Shown here piece after piece: positions 48,951 through 60,872 of a stretch of DNA of 64,000 bases. Positions within the stretch are counted from its first letter, which is position 1; every line of letters starts with the position of its first letter. The notes under the pieces were generated by a model that searched no databases, was not told where the DNA came from, and saw only the letters and a list, made by a program, of their open reading frames with translations. The position numbers and the translations under genes are program-made. Origin of the DNA: Pholis gunnellus (Eukaryota > Chordata > Actinopteri > Perciformes > Pholidae); contig OU342819.1 in the NCBI GenBank assembly GCA_910591455.2, forward strand, positions 2,133,501 to 2,197,500, read 5' to 3'.

Positions 48951-51527
48951 TGGGTTCAAATAATTTAATAGGAACTACAAATGCAGCCAAGATAATTGAA
49001 AATAACCGAATTGATAAATAACTTGACTTTAACAGGTCGTGGTCATTTTACTTATGTCTGTGAGATCAGGCTGGCAGATCTAAAGCAGTTGCTCCACCTC
49101 CGTCATTGCAGCAGAGTGACGGGTTGATATCTAACCGCACGGCCAGTCCCTCCTAACCAATTTATCAGTTTAACTCTACTATACAGGTTAACGAACAGCA
49201 GTGACGTGTTTGGACAACATACATGTAAGGCGACGTAAGTGATGTGAATGTCCTTGAGGGACTGAAAAGAATGGCATGAGCCGGTCTGCAGCGCTCAGCA
49301 GCGGTGTCCTCTGAGGTAGGTGTCTTATAAGACAGAGGGAAACTGTGCAGCTGACCCCCAACCACAAGCCTCTGCCTTACCGCACACACTCAACTACACA
49401 TTCATCAGTCAGATACACTGAGGGTGTGTTTGTGCATGTGTGCAGTTTACTGCTGATACGTGCTCTTCAGATGGTGATTTTACAGCCAGGATTAAACATG
49501 TTTCATTGAAAATAGGAATGGGGCCGAACACATCAGAATAACCAGTGTTTTTCCCATAAAATAAAACAGAAAAAGAGGAGACATTCACTCGCAGCAACAG
49601 ATAACGTGAGCAGTATTCTCCATCATCTTATCCACTCCTCTATAGGGTCTTTTACTGGTTGAGGTATTTTGGAGGTACTGTATATGAGCTGATAATTTCT
49701 GAAAGGGACACAATTCTCGGTTAAGGCTCACTGGTGGGTGATGTCTGTATGAATTACACCTTCCATAAAGCTGTAATAGGAAGGACAATCAGCAGCTTGT
49801 ATCTGTGCAGCCTTGCAGGGTATTTACCTTTTTATGTGGGTGTAAATTTGACATGTGCCAAGGACAAGCCTCTTCCCAGGTGTCTTTCCTTTTTGTGCCG
49901 ACTCAGAGGGCCACAATATAGTAGAAGCTCATAACCACACTAAAGAAAAAACTCACAAATATCTGGTTATGTCTGGGTCGTACATGATCAAATTTATCAA
50001 AATGAAATGATCGTTTCAGATCACATCTGAAGCGGAATATGCTATAACTTGAATTGGTAAAACCTAAACATGAACATACAAAGATATTTTTTATTCCACC
50101 AACGAATCCATCTAGGTAAAAGTAAAATGTTATTAAACACGCAAAGGAAGGAGAGTTTTTACATATGCAAGGGTTACATAATTAAATGAATGGGATTCTC
50201 TTCGAGCCATTAAATTCAACTAGCAGCTGTACAGTGTAAAAGAAAATTGACAGAGTGAATGTATTATAAGTATGAAGCTGTCTGCCTAAGAGCTCTGATT
50301 GCTGCTTGTTGGATCTGCCATAAAAGCTGCGGGTTCATGAACAGACTGAATTATGGGTTGTTGGTCTGATGAAAGAAAGAAAGACCAGAGGCGGGTGAAC
50401 ATTTCTGGGTCGTATCCAACACTTGGTGGACACACACATGGACAGGGAGATTCAGTTTTTGAAACTTGGATTACATTTCTGGAAAATGTCCTTGAGCTCA
50501 TTTCCATGTTTTTATGGACCCTTTCTCCCAGAGAGGATCTGTCAATCATTCACAGACTGAAGCAGAGAGCAGGCACATCTTTAATGAAGTGTACATAATT
50601 CCCACAACACCTATCTCTATGTTGAGTGCCAGTAACAGCATGTATATATATATATATAAAATAGCCTGCAATACAGACATATGTACAGAATATGGGGTTA
50701 ATACGGAATATGGCTTACGTTCTACATCATTATGAAATCAAAATGAATCCACTTCTACAAAGGTTTGAAGCTCAAAATGTCTGTCATTCCTGTTATATAA
50801 AAATACAGTTGACACCAAATTGTTCCTTCAAATCCAGGTTATAAAAATGTCATATAACGTAGCACAGATACACATATTTACAACACAAAGTACAGTGGAA
50901 TGTGCAATGACACATGCCATTTAAAAAAGGGTGTCCAAGGCACATAACTTAGAGTTCTTTTTTTTTTTAAATCATCAGAGATGTATATATCATTTCATGC
51001 TGATAACTACTTTAAAAGCATGTCATGGTGTTTCCTTTGTTGTTGGTTGTTTTTCTGCTACTGCTTTCCATTCATCACAGCATGTCCACTTGGTCAGCAC
51101 TGGCTTTAGCGGGCACTTCTGACTCAGAAACCCTGGTCTTCTTGATGTTTCTTGAAGGCAAGAACTTCAAGCAGCGGTACAGTGAAGTCGGGTTCACTGA
51201 TAGAAAGCTGGTGAGGGATCATCGCTGCACCTGTGACTCCTGCTGGTTGGATCCCCTCCTGCTCAGAGGGGATTGGTGTCGGAGGTTAGCAATAACTTGT
51301 TTTAGCAGAGGTGGCAAACATGTCGGTCGGCAACGTGTTCAGGTGACAGCAAAGTGTTTGGAAATTTGAAAAAACTAAACAATGAGCCAAGAGTATTTAT
51401 GAACGAGGTATTCAAGCATTACAAACAGTAATTTGACATACAAATAATTGTATTACAAATACATTTTCATAATCTGTCAACTTGTTTGTAGAGCCACAGT
51501 AAATATGTGTGAATCTCCCATAGAGGC
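48951..51527. other. Intergenic, no gene recognised
   Basis: Only short AT-rich microsatellite patches (such as 50640-50660) were seen. Confidence 0.45.
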
Positions 51528-51690
51528 AAAGTGAAGCCAATGTGGAAGTGCTTTAAATCTTGCATTCTTTTGAATGGCCAGCAGGGGCAACTCCTGGCTC
51601 TACTTCTCTCTTGATTTATTACCTCAGTAAACATTGTAAACATGAGTTTATGGTCTCAATCTCTAGTTTCAAGTCTTCCTCAATAAAGTA
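51528..51690 (+). repeat. Dispersed repeat family A, copy 4 (left end only)
   Basis: Starts agtgaagccaatgtgg and runs to ttcaagtcttcctcaata. A short internal piece is missing between the motif ccagcaggggcaactcct and ctctacttctctc. The CTCF-like core has lost a G. The right two thirds are absent. Confidence 0.85.
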
Positions 51691-52921
51691 TGAGCTCATC
51701 TGGTTGAAAGAAGAAAAAAAAAGATGGTGATGGACAAAATTTCATACTCCAGGGCCCAATCCCAGTGTCCCCCCTAAAGCCTTAAACCCTGAACCCTCAG
51801 GGACTTTTCTGACGTCACCTGGTAAATGGTGTGAGAGATTGTAAGGCTTTAAATCATGTAAATACGAATGGGACAGCACTTTTGCTGCGACATATCACGT
51901 CACCATGACAACGTCATATCACATTATGTACAATTGTGGGTATTAAATATGTTTTACTCCCTGATCTGTCTTCCAAGCTGTTGCCTCACAAGATGGCAAT
52001 AACATTTATAAATGACATTGAAAAGCCCTTACTGCCTCAAAACCTATAGTTTTTCAACAGGAAAGGCAAATAGACATAACATTCTCCTTCAGGAGAACAT
52101 GGCTGAATATAAAACGTTCATGTTCAACATTCACTCCACTCATATGAACAGATAAATGGTCATCTAACATTGTCGTTATCTTATAATTAGCCAACTGGAT
52201 TGCTCTATTTACAACTAAGGTGACGCCGTGGCATGCACCGTCTCAGGACCTCTAGTTAGTGACTTGCTAGCTGGAAGGCTAGCTACATACTTATCCTCCA
52301 TAACGTGTAACGTTACGTGCCAGCAAACTAAGAAACACACTGACGGGCAGTGGAGGCCCGTCAGCAGTCATTCTTTCTAGTCCGGGTCCGCACGCCCTTT
52401 CAACTTAGGTCGGAGTTTTCCATGACGTAAGTGCACTTCCATATCAGTTCCTGAGCGAAACGTTTGTCCCATATTGATGACGTATGAAGCGAGCTTTTCC
52501 TTTGTCCCACATTGATGAAATATTGAAAGCAGTATTTCTCTCGATTTCACTTATTTCACGGATCAGATCACGATCTCTGATCACGACGTCTTCCTAAAAC
52601 CACCACTGTCCGAAGCATTATTTTTTGCAAACAATTAGCAGATTCGCCTGGCTAAAGAGGCTTAATGAAAAAAATACACCTGGTGTGATGGTTCACGGTT
52701 TTGACTGTCTCCGTGCATTGGTATTGATAACTAATCAACGCCAACGGCTCAGTGATTATTTGGACACTCGCTGACAATAGTGGCATTTATTTGTCGCCGT
52801 TTGGTCTGTTTATTTTCTCATTCATTTGCAGCCACACTTGTAACTGCTTCATTGTGGTTTTCAGTGTGTCACCAGCTTACATCAAGTAAAGTCTCTTGTG
52901 TTACACATTATCTGATCATAA
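51691..52921. other. Intergenic, unresolved repeats
   Basis: 51745-51860 (gggcccaatcccagtgtccc...) resembles an end of common fish MITEs beginning 'gtcccaat'. CAGTGGAGGCCCGTCAG at 52348 resembles the family B terminus and could be the far end of the copy at 53.6-54.8 kb. No gene was found. Confidence 0.4.
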
Positions 52922-52923
52922 GT

Positions 52924-52983
<60 letters not shown>

Positions 52984-53000
52984 TGTGGTGTGTGTGGAGG
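52922..53000. repeat. (GT)n microsatellite
   Basis: About 35 GT units with a few interruptions at the right end. Confidence 0.95.
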
Positions 53001-53599
53001 CAGAGAGGCTGCTGTTAAAAGCTCCTTCAAATAAATGTGCGGAAACACAGTATACATTAGAAGACACATCACAGACACACAACTGTGTTCCGTGTCCTTA
53101 CGCTCTACAGAACCCACTTATGTATATGCACGCTAGCACACACACAGACAGCAGCCAGAGCAATAAAGCAGCAGAGTTTGTCATTAAAGTCGAGCTGGAA
53201 AAGGTCATCCAAACAACTTCATCACATGGAGGAGATGTTATCTCAGGAATTATCCCCACCAATTAAAAACGCATTAAACAGAATAAGAATGCACTCAAAT
53301 CTTCTGGTAAATGTCATCGTGAAATCAAATCTTACTTTGCTGCTGATGTGACTCGTAGGCGACGTGCACAGAGCTCACTGTGAAAGTCTGGTTTTCATGG
53401 GTTAAAAACATTCGACCCTAAGTGCTCGATCAAAGAGTTGGTTTTCATAGCTATGTCCGAAATCACACAGTACTCACTATGTAGCGAGTTTGCCATTTTG
53501 TAGTTTGTATAGTGGGACTCAAAGTATTCCACAATAAAACATGAAAAGAAGTACAACTGCTGTTCAATATATACCATCATGCATTGCGCTGAAGGAAAA

Positions 53600-54821
53600 A
53601 TGGCGGACAAGAACAAACTCACAAGAACCAGTCACATATAATTATATGACAACAAAGCATGACAAATCAATCCAGCAACACTGCGGCGCTAAAACACATA
53701 TTCCACCGCACACTGGATATGTGTTCACACAGTAGTAACGCTACTGCAGATGTAAAAACACAAAAGCTGTTCACTTACCAAAGATGCTGTTCACTTAAAG
53801 ACGCGGTTGTACAGAACATCAGTGCGGTTCAGTTCCAGCCAGAGGTCCTCCTGTGAATGTGTTCGTTGAGTTTTAGATCCACTCGGTTCTCAGCAAATGT
53901 TTTCAAAAGCACCGTAGCTTGCAATTGTCCTGCCATGCTATGGTAATGTTTTGCTGCCTTGATTAGCCACCTCAGGTTAGCGTAGCATAGCTCCAAACAC
54001 CAAGACAGTCAGTTGCAAATAAAATGCATTCTTAGCCATAAAATGTGCAACGCTTCTCCGATACTGTCAGACAGAAATACCGTTCGTACAAATCTTTTTC
54101 CTGGCTGGGTCAGGGCTGCTAGCTGTGGGGTTGGCTGACTCTTTCTTACGATGTCTAGCTTTTCTGGAAATGTCCTTGAGAAATCCGTTTGTCCTCCTTC
54201 AGCCATTGAGTGTTAAAAAAACAAAGCTAGGTAAAAAAAAAAATAATCTACACCAAGCAAAATGCTAAAAATGTCATGTCAATGTCATAACTTCTTACAT
54301 ATCGTTCAACTTGAACTGTTACTACTAATACTAACTTCTGCAAGCTGCTTCAGCGTCACAACAGTCACGCTAGCCCACTGACCAATCACAGCGCACGTTA
54401 TTGCTGAGCCACCCGCACGTTAATGCTGACGTACTTGTAGGCTACCTAGAATAACCTGACATGTCAAAGAATACGCCCAACATGTCAAACTAAAGAGCTG
54501 ATTGGTTAAACACTATGACAATCAACAATATCGTCCCCATATACTTTAATCAGCAAAGACTATCCAGCAGGCCTCTGGCCTCTCTTCTTCCCTAGAGACA
54601 CAGAGGTGAAATCTGATTGGATAAAAGCTCAACTTAAAGCAAGCTGCGCTGAAAGCAGCGCAACTGAGGAATTGCAGCTGTGCAATGAGATAATAAGCAA
54701 AAAATATTTATAATACATGTAGTGTATTTATGCAAAATAATTAGATTATATAATAGCTATAACTTTGTGATTCTATCGAGGCCAGCAAAGAAGGCTTGCT
54801 GGCCCTGACGGCGGACCACTG
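53600..54821 (-). mobile_element. hAT family B, second partial copy
   Basis: Shares most of its length with 11420-12127 (agcatgacaaatca, accgttcgtacaaat, gccattgagtgtt, cacagaggtgaaatctg). It keeps the outer end: ...aaggcttgctggccctgacggcggaccactg, ending at 54821. Reversed, this begins CAGTGGTCCGCCGTC, a diverged form of CAGTGGCGGGCCGT. An insert of about 130 bp (54368-54470) distinguishes it from the 11.4 kb copy. A possible partner terminus lies at 52348, but the flanking 8-mers there do not match. Confidence 0.75.
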
Positions 54822-55878
54822 CTGCAAACTGTCATTAGCGGTGGAGTTTCTCCTAGTGAGTATTTGGTGGGTATTTCAGCAAGCCAAGGTGTTTTTTGTT
54901 TGAAAACGGAGACCTTAGCTAGAAAGCTAATACAGGTTACTTCAAAGTCTGTCCCAATCCCAATCTTCACACTTCCGGACTCACAGACTTTAATGCGCGT
55001 TCCTGCAAAGTCTGTGATGGTTTAGGACTATCCCACAGTCAAATCTTTTAGACATTTTGAGCCCTTTATGCACCCTTTCCGTGAGTCCGCATTTCTGCAG
55101 ACTTTGCCCAGGTGAATTACCCACAATTCATAGCAATGTGACGTTAAACACGGGGTTACCAGCAGAAACTGGAGATGTAAGAAAAAAAAAGACACAAAGA
55201 GGACGGCACATGAGTGTTCAGCTTGGCATATTAAATTTACACAGAAACATTTGGGATTAAAGTTGGTACATAAAAACACATGAATGCAAGAGGAATGCAA
55301 GCAGAAATATTTTTTGGATCTTTTGAATACGTTAAAAGGAATGTGTTATTTATATGTAACTCTTGAAATCAAACATAGTTGCCCTGAACGATCCCTCTGT
55401 TCAGAGGTTGGGGGGCAGTGTTAAAAATCAACAGATACTAGAAAATGCCCTCTGAAGTGCAGCACTCTTCCACCGCTGCAGATAAAGCAGCTCGTAGAAT
55501 AAAAGGAAGCTGAGGAGTCTATAATAATCTTCCAGAGGCAAAGCCCGGATCTCCAGCTCTGCACATATTTAAAGGTCACCGGTGGGTTTTACAAGTGGAG
55601 GTTAGGGCATTCCTACATTTTCCATGAATTGGCTGATCCATCACTAAAGGCTTGTTTATGAGCGGTTCGCCCCTCTCTGTGCTCCTTTCCAAACCACAGT
55701 GCTCATTTCAGCCGCCATAAAGTACGGCAATTGCTCTGGTTCATCGCTGAATTTGTGGAACGCTGACGGTTCCCACCATGCTGCCGTTTTGATGGCTGAT
55801 ACACGTGCATCCGCTAGCCATTATTGTATTAACTGATTAGCAGAGACTGTCGTATTAGTCTGATAGAGGTCTTACTGT
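54822..55878. other. Intergenic, no gene recognised
   Basis: About 54940-55130 contains gtcccaatcccaatcttcac and several 'cagactttgcccagg / caaagtctg' repeats in both orientations, probably a decayed DNA element. Nothing else is supported. Confidence 0.4.
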
Positions 55879-56177
55879 GGGCTGCATTCACATCAAATCA
55901 GGCTTTGCGGTGAAAATGCCAGTCCTTCCATTCATTTGAATGTGGCCTGTGGTGAAAATTTGAAAAACAATCAAATTTTGGCGAAACACAACCCAACGTC
56001 ATGCTGCGGGGGCCATTCACGGAACTGGCAATCGATTTTACAACCGGCTTTACAACCCAGCCATCGTTAATAGTCATGCGGTTGCTCTGTGTTAATGGGC
56101 CATTAAGTGCCGCTCTCACACCGCCGCACAACCCTGCGCTAATCACTGCGATGCCTGATTTGGTGTGAATGCAGCCC
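55879..56177. mobile_element. MITE with 25-bp inverted ends, 299 bp
   Basis: GGGCTGCATTCACATCAAAT... (55879-55903) and its inverse at 56153-56177 differ at one position in 25. No unambiguous target-site duplication was found: actgt occurs on both sides but not at equal distance. The superfamily is therefore open, though the ends resemble Harbinger-type termini. Confidence 0.78.
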
Positions 56178-56210
56178 TTGCACTGTCCTACTGCCTTGAA
56201 CACAATTCTA

Positions 56211-56636
56211 TTACTGTGAAGTTTTCACTGAGCTGATGCATCTCCTGAGAGCATTAAGGCGATCCTGTGTCATGGCGTTTCTTAGGAAGGTCTTGATCCT
56301 CTCGGATTCAGCTGTTGTCATGGGTGTGGTGATGAGGATCTTGAGAAGCCTGACAGTCTCTGTGAAGGTGCTCTGAAGGTTGTTCTCCGTGAAAAACTGG
56401 TACATAGGCACTGCACCACTGCAAGCCTTGAACTCACTGTTCTCATATATGAGGGACAGTTCTGTTTTGAGCTTGGCCCTGTTCAGCATGGGGTAAGCCT
56501 CCACTGTGCTTTCAAGCTCTGTATCAGCGAACAACTCTTCTTGCAACAGTGTTGCGCTGATGAGGTGCTGGGTGAAGGAGAACCGCTCCTTGGCATGCAT
56601 CAGGATGGTATCACATACCAGTAAAAGATACATCAT
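56211..56636 (-). pseudogene. hAT transposase C-terminal fragment
   Basis: The 141-codon open frame contains AYPMLNRAKLKTELSLIYEN, later LLKILITTPMTTAESERIKT and then FLRNAMTQDRLNAL. This is the C-terminal part of a ZMYM1-like hAT transposase, ending in the dimerisation domain. The segment normally reading ESERCFSxLKRIKTFLR has lost about seven residues (ESER joined directly to IKT), and after RLNAL the expected hydrophobic helix is replaced by unrelated residues before the stop. The frame opens without the zinc finger or catalytic core. It lies immediately to the right of the MITE at 55879-56177, and whether they belong to one insertion is not clear. Confidence 0.75.
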
Positions 56637-57527
56637 CAGCTTAAATTTGCAATAAAACTATTTTGGTGAAAGTGATTCTGATTGAACACATACCTGTGTC
56701 CAAGTCAAGTATATGACTACTAAGGTTTTAACACCATTATTCCTAATTGCACATTACAGTATGTTTACTTCTCCTGATCTTTAACTCTTTATTGGTTTCC
56801 CCAACGAAACAATGTCTACAGGGGATTGGTTAGATTCTGGCAAATGTTCACTGAATATGAGATGGATTGCTTTGAAAATACTTCTAAATATTATAACATA
56901 CCACATAATCAGTTTTATAGATACTTGCAAATAATAAGTTATTTAAAAAGTAAACAGAAAAAGGACATACAGATTATTCATCCTCTTTTGAAATATGTCA
57001 TGGACAATTACAATGGAAAATTCAAAAATACAATGTGTGTAAAATCTTACAAAGAACTTTAGATGATGTGAAATTATAACTACATCATCAAAATGTATCA
57101 GAAGGTCAGTTACCAGCTTGTCCTCCCCTTTTCAAGGAGATGGACGACTATGTAACTGAATATTTTACTACTTCCTGTAATTAGCGTGTACGCCTGTGTG
57201 TGAGTGTATAAAGTCTGTATAAAGTCCAGCCTCCATCGTTCTCCTGCTCCTAGCCTCCTCCGCCCTCTATTGGCCAGCTGCCACTGCAAACTAGTTATGT
57301 GTCTGCTATTAAATTAAGTTAATCTCTCTAATATTAGTCCCTTCTGCTTCTGTTTTATTTATATAGTTGTAACATAGTCTAACATTATGAAATACAAATT
57401 GTGATTTAAGATTATTTAAGATACTGAGAGCTTTTTATTCAACAAATGACATTTTAACATAATTAGTCTGTTTGTGTGGCCCATAGAGTTCAGTTCTTAC
57501 ACAAAATATTTTTTTGGGGGAAGGTTG
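56637..57527. other. Intergenic, no gene recognised
   Basis: AT-rich. The open frame at 56826-57062 is compositionally AT-driven and lacks a family signature. Confidence 0.45.
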
Positions 57528-59089
57528 TGTTGGGAACAAAAAGGAGCGTATTTGAGTTATCAGCATATACAGTACGAAAACAATTATTGACATCAATAGA
57601 ATTATTTATTCTTTATTAGATTATTAACAATAACGGGGCACCACCCTGCTAACAGGGACTGACAACCAAACTATAAACTAAGTCTCATAATTAGTATTTA
57701 CTCACAATGTCAATAGTCAAAGTACTATTTCACATTCAGAGTGAAAGTGAAGGTTTGAGTTCGAGCACAGACCACATATCCAGCTATAATCACAATACAT
57801 GCACAAAGTAATCACAGACAGCTGCTCTTTAAAGTATAACAGTTTATTGGGTTCTAACGATCTAGTCAACTAATATCTAAAACTAACAACAAATACTATA
57901 CATCTATGAGCACGCTATCTAAAATCAACAAACTGTGTGTGTGTGTGTGTGTGTGCATGCATGTAGTGTGTGTGTGTGTGGGAGAAGCGAGAGCACAGCT
58001 CAGACAACGTACGATGTCGCGAGACTCTAAAATGGCGAATATAAAGGTATTGTTATCTACACGTGTCTGAAGCAGTTAGCTCACCTCGGAGCTACATTAG
58101 CTTAACGCTATATGTGTGTGTGGGTCAGTAAAAGAAGAAAGAAAGCAAACAAAATAAAAAAAATCCTCCAAAAACAAAATAAGGTCATCCCCCCCGTGGA
58201 GTACAAAAGATTGCTCTCTCATCTCCAGAAACACGACTGACGATCTTTGGCCCAGCCACCGTTCTGGTATAATACTGATGAGAAACAACTTCCACCTCCG
58301 CTAGCGGTGAACCATCTCAACCCGATTGCAGCAGTATGAAATACACAGCATTAAGGATCTCAGTCGTAAATCTCGGCGATTATTGAGCATACACCACGTT
58401 ATAAAAATGACTCAGTAACTTAAGCAACACAAACAAGAGAATAAACACAATGACCTAAATCTAGCCCAGACACTCAGCCTATGAGATGATTTCGTGGTCT
58501 GATCGGTCGGTCCTTTGAGTGGGAAAATGCACTCGGATGCCAGGCTCCAAGCATTGCGCAATAAATTATCTCTGTGGCAGAGAATTTCTTCAGCTCGTTA
58601 AGGGAATTCTCCGTCATTGTAACTGGTATGAATCAACTTGATTAGAAAGAGAAGTTGTCCTCTTCCTCTGAAGAATCCATTTCTTCACATCTGCAGGAAA
58701 ATTGTCCACTTCTCCTTTTCTCAGGAAGCGAAACAAAAACAAAACAGTCTCTATTCGTCCAACAAATGTAAAACTGTTTACATATGGTTTCTTCTAAAAA
58801 CAGCAACATTGTGTTCGTGCTTCCTTTCCCTGACGGAGGTCAGGGGTATAAGCACTGTTTCAGGGGTGCTCAGGAGTTTTGTAGTTTGGTGGCTGAGCCA
58901 AAGGGGTCTCTGGGCCTTGACCAATGGGAGGCCAGTATTGCGTTTGGGTGAAGATTTCACAAGTGAGTGTGAAATCCTTTCTGGTGGGGGTTTGGATGCT
59001 CTCTACTCAAACCAGGCTGAGCCTTGCCTGCAGGCCCCACTTAGATTCCTTTGTTTAAAGCACATGGTGAGAAGCACATGGCCCCAACA
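57528..59089. mobile_element. Solo LTR candidate, 1.56 kb
   Basis: Starts TGTTGGG (57528-57534) and ends CCCAACA (59083-59089), the TG...CA inverted termini of an LTR. GTTG occurs on both sides (57524-57527 and 59090-59093), a 4-bp duplication. The interior has no retroviral coding sequence. There are AATAAA signals on the plus strand (near 58443 and 58561) and one on the minus strand (near 57844), and a TATAAAG at 58040 on the plus strand, so orientation is not settled. Short termini and a 4-bp duplication can occur by chance; the unusual length and the uniform unique-looking interior argue for one unit but do not prove it. Confidence 0.5.
57936..57981. repeat. (GT)n microsatellite
   Basis: Two GT tracts separated by catgcatgta, inside the LTR candidate. 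Confidence 0.9.
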
Positions 59090-59093
59090 GTTG

Positions 59094-60390
59094 TAACATT
59101 TTCTCATTTGTTGGTACAACTCAGACTTCTTGTAGCCACGATCTGGCTAACCTTACAGCTAACAGCTAAAACATTAGCACTTACAACTTGGATGAAATAT
59201 AAAGCTATATAGAAACATATTAAACTTGATGTAAGTTTGATGAATTTAACTTTTGTTTGTTTTTGCTCGCTCTTGTTTGGAGTCGCTTTAAGTTTTTGTT
59301 TATTTCTCTTTTGATGACCAGTAAAAATTCTTATTTTCTAAACTTCACCTGGTCTTCAGTGTCGGTCTCTGCTCATGAGTCTTAGCCCAGCCCTGAACCG
59401 TGACAGTACGACCATGACGGACTCAGCAGAGGACAGCTCCGTGTGTTGCGTTCTCCAGACGCAAGGAAAGAGACTGTACGACCACGAACAGCTGCTCTCC
59501 GGGTTGGCCAACAGGGTCCACACATACACACTTTCACACACACACTTTCACCTAGAGTCTGTTTCCGTACTTTAACACTGTAGATACAAGCCCGTTCAAG
59601 ATATTACCAGTGAAGGTCTCTCTAACTTAGATGCATCAAGCATGAATCACAATGGTGATTTTTTTTCATTTTATGTTATTTCCTCATTAAATTCCCTTCT
59701 GAGGATTTCTACATTTTTCTCCAACCAACAGTTTATCTCTATAATCAAACTCCTAATAATCACAGTGTGGTAACAAGCATTCATTTGCATTTTTTTTTGC
59801 TTCTCGTTTCTTCTCAAAAATCAATTAAAATTGGCTTTACATTTAGATGGAAACCCACCTAGTGACTATAATAATGATATCCATTTGAAATGGTTAACTA
59901 CTTATTAAATAGTTTACTGATAGATAAGGTGATTCATTAAATTCATATGTAAGTGATGCTATTCAACGTATTGGAAACAAATACTTAAACGGCTATAAAT
60001 TGTTAATTACATGTGTATAATCTTTTTGTATTTAACTTTAACCTATATTATCTTAATTCATTTGTCTCATGTTTTACTGTTTAAGAGGCAGAAACGTTTC
60101 CACATGGTTGAGTTGTAAAACGTTATCAAATATAATAAACAGTTGAGCGTGACAGTTCTTGGCATCGTAAATAGATAAGGAGTCCATATGCTAGCTGCTC
60201 CTAAGCACAGCTGCTAAATGCCAACATGTTCATCATCTTCTTATAGTTTAGCAAGAGAATTAATGAAGTGGAATGAAGGGGAAAAGCTAAATTACGTCCC
60301 AAGACAAAAATACGGCATTGTCAATTATTATTGTTTTCAGTCCTCTAGAAAACCAATGTACAGCAAACAACAGATAGACACAGTTAGAGA
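59094..60390. other. Intergenic, no gene recognised
   Basis: Nothing supported. Confidence 0.45.
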
Positions 60391-60872
60391 CCATAGACTG
60401 AGAAGTGGATGTCATCGTCATGACGTCATCCGTTTGTTTGTGGACTGAGCTTTTGAAGCCTCAAGTTTGTCACCATCTTGACTTTTTTCAACCAATGAAC
60501 GGGAGTGACCATATTTGGACTGCGAAGGAGTAGCGTAGAGACGCCGTATTCGGCTCTGGTAGAGACAGAGACCTGTCAATCACAGTAAGCCCGCCCTAAA
60601 GCATCCCCTGCTTTATGGTCTGTTTGACTCTAAATGGACCATCATTTAACTAAATGAACATCATGCTGTATTGAAGAAGACTTGAAACTAGAGATTGAGA
60701 CCATAAACTCATGTTTACAATGTTTACTGAGGTAATAAATCAAGAGAGAAGTAGAGTCATTTTCTCATAGACTTCTATACAATCTGACTTATTTTTGTAA
60801 CCAAAGGAGTCGCCCCCTGCTGGACATGGGAGAGAATGCAGGTTTAAGACACTTCTGCATTGGCTTCACTCT
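60391..60872 (-). repeat. Dispersed repeat family A, copy 5 (near full length, inverted)
   Basis: Begins ccatagactg and ends attggcttcact, the inverse of copy 1 over its whole length. It includes the hairpin gccctaaagca...tgctttatgg and the ggtaataaatcaagagaga block. It carries a CTCF-like core on the minus strand. Confidence 0.88.
60808..60826 (-). promoter_or_regulatory. CTCF-like motif inside repeat family A copy 5
   Basis: On the minus strand TGTCCAGCAGGGGGCGACT contains CCAGCAGGGGGCG, a full match to CCASYAGRKGGCR. It faces the motif at 4019-4037. Binding is unproven. Confidence 0.55.

Noticed and set aside
52348..54821. A complete 2.5-kb hAT family B element
   Set aside because: CAGTGGAGGCCCGTCAG at 52348 resembles the inverted partner of the end at 54821, but the flanking 8-mers (ctgacggg and ctgcaaac) do not match, so only the right portion is claimed.
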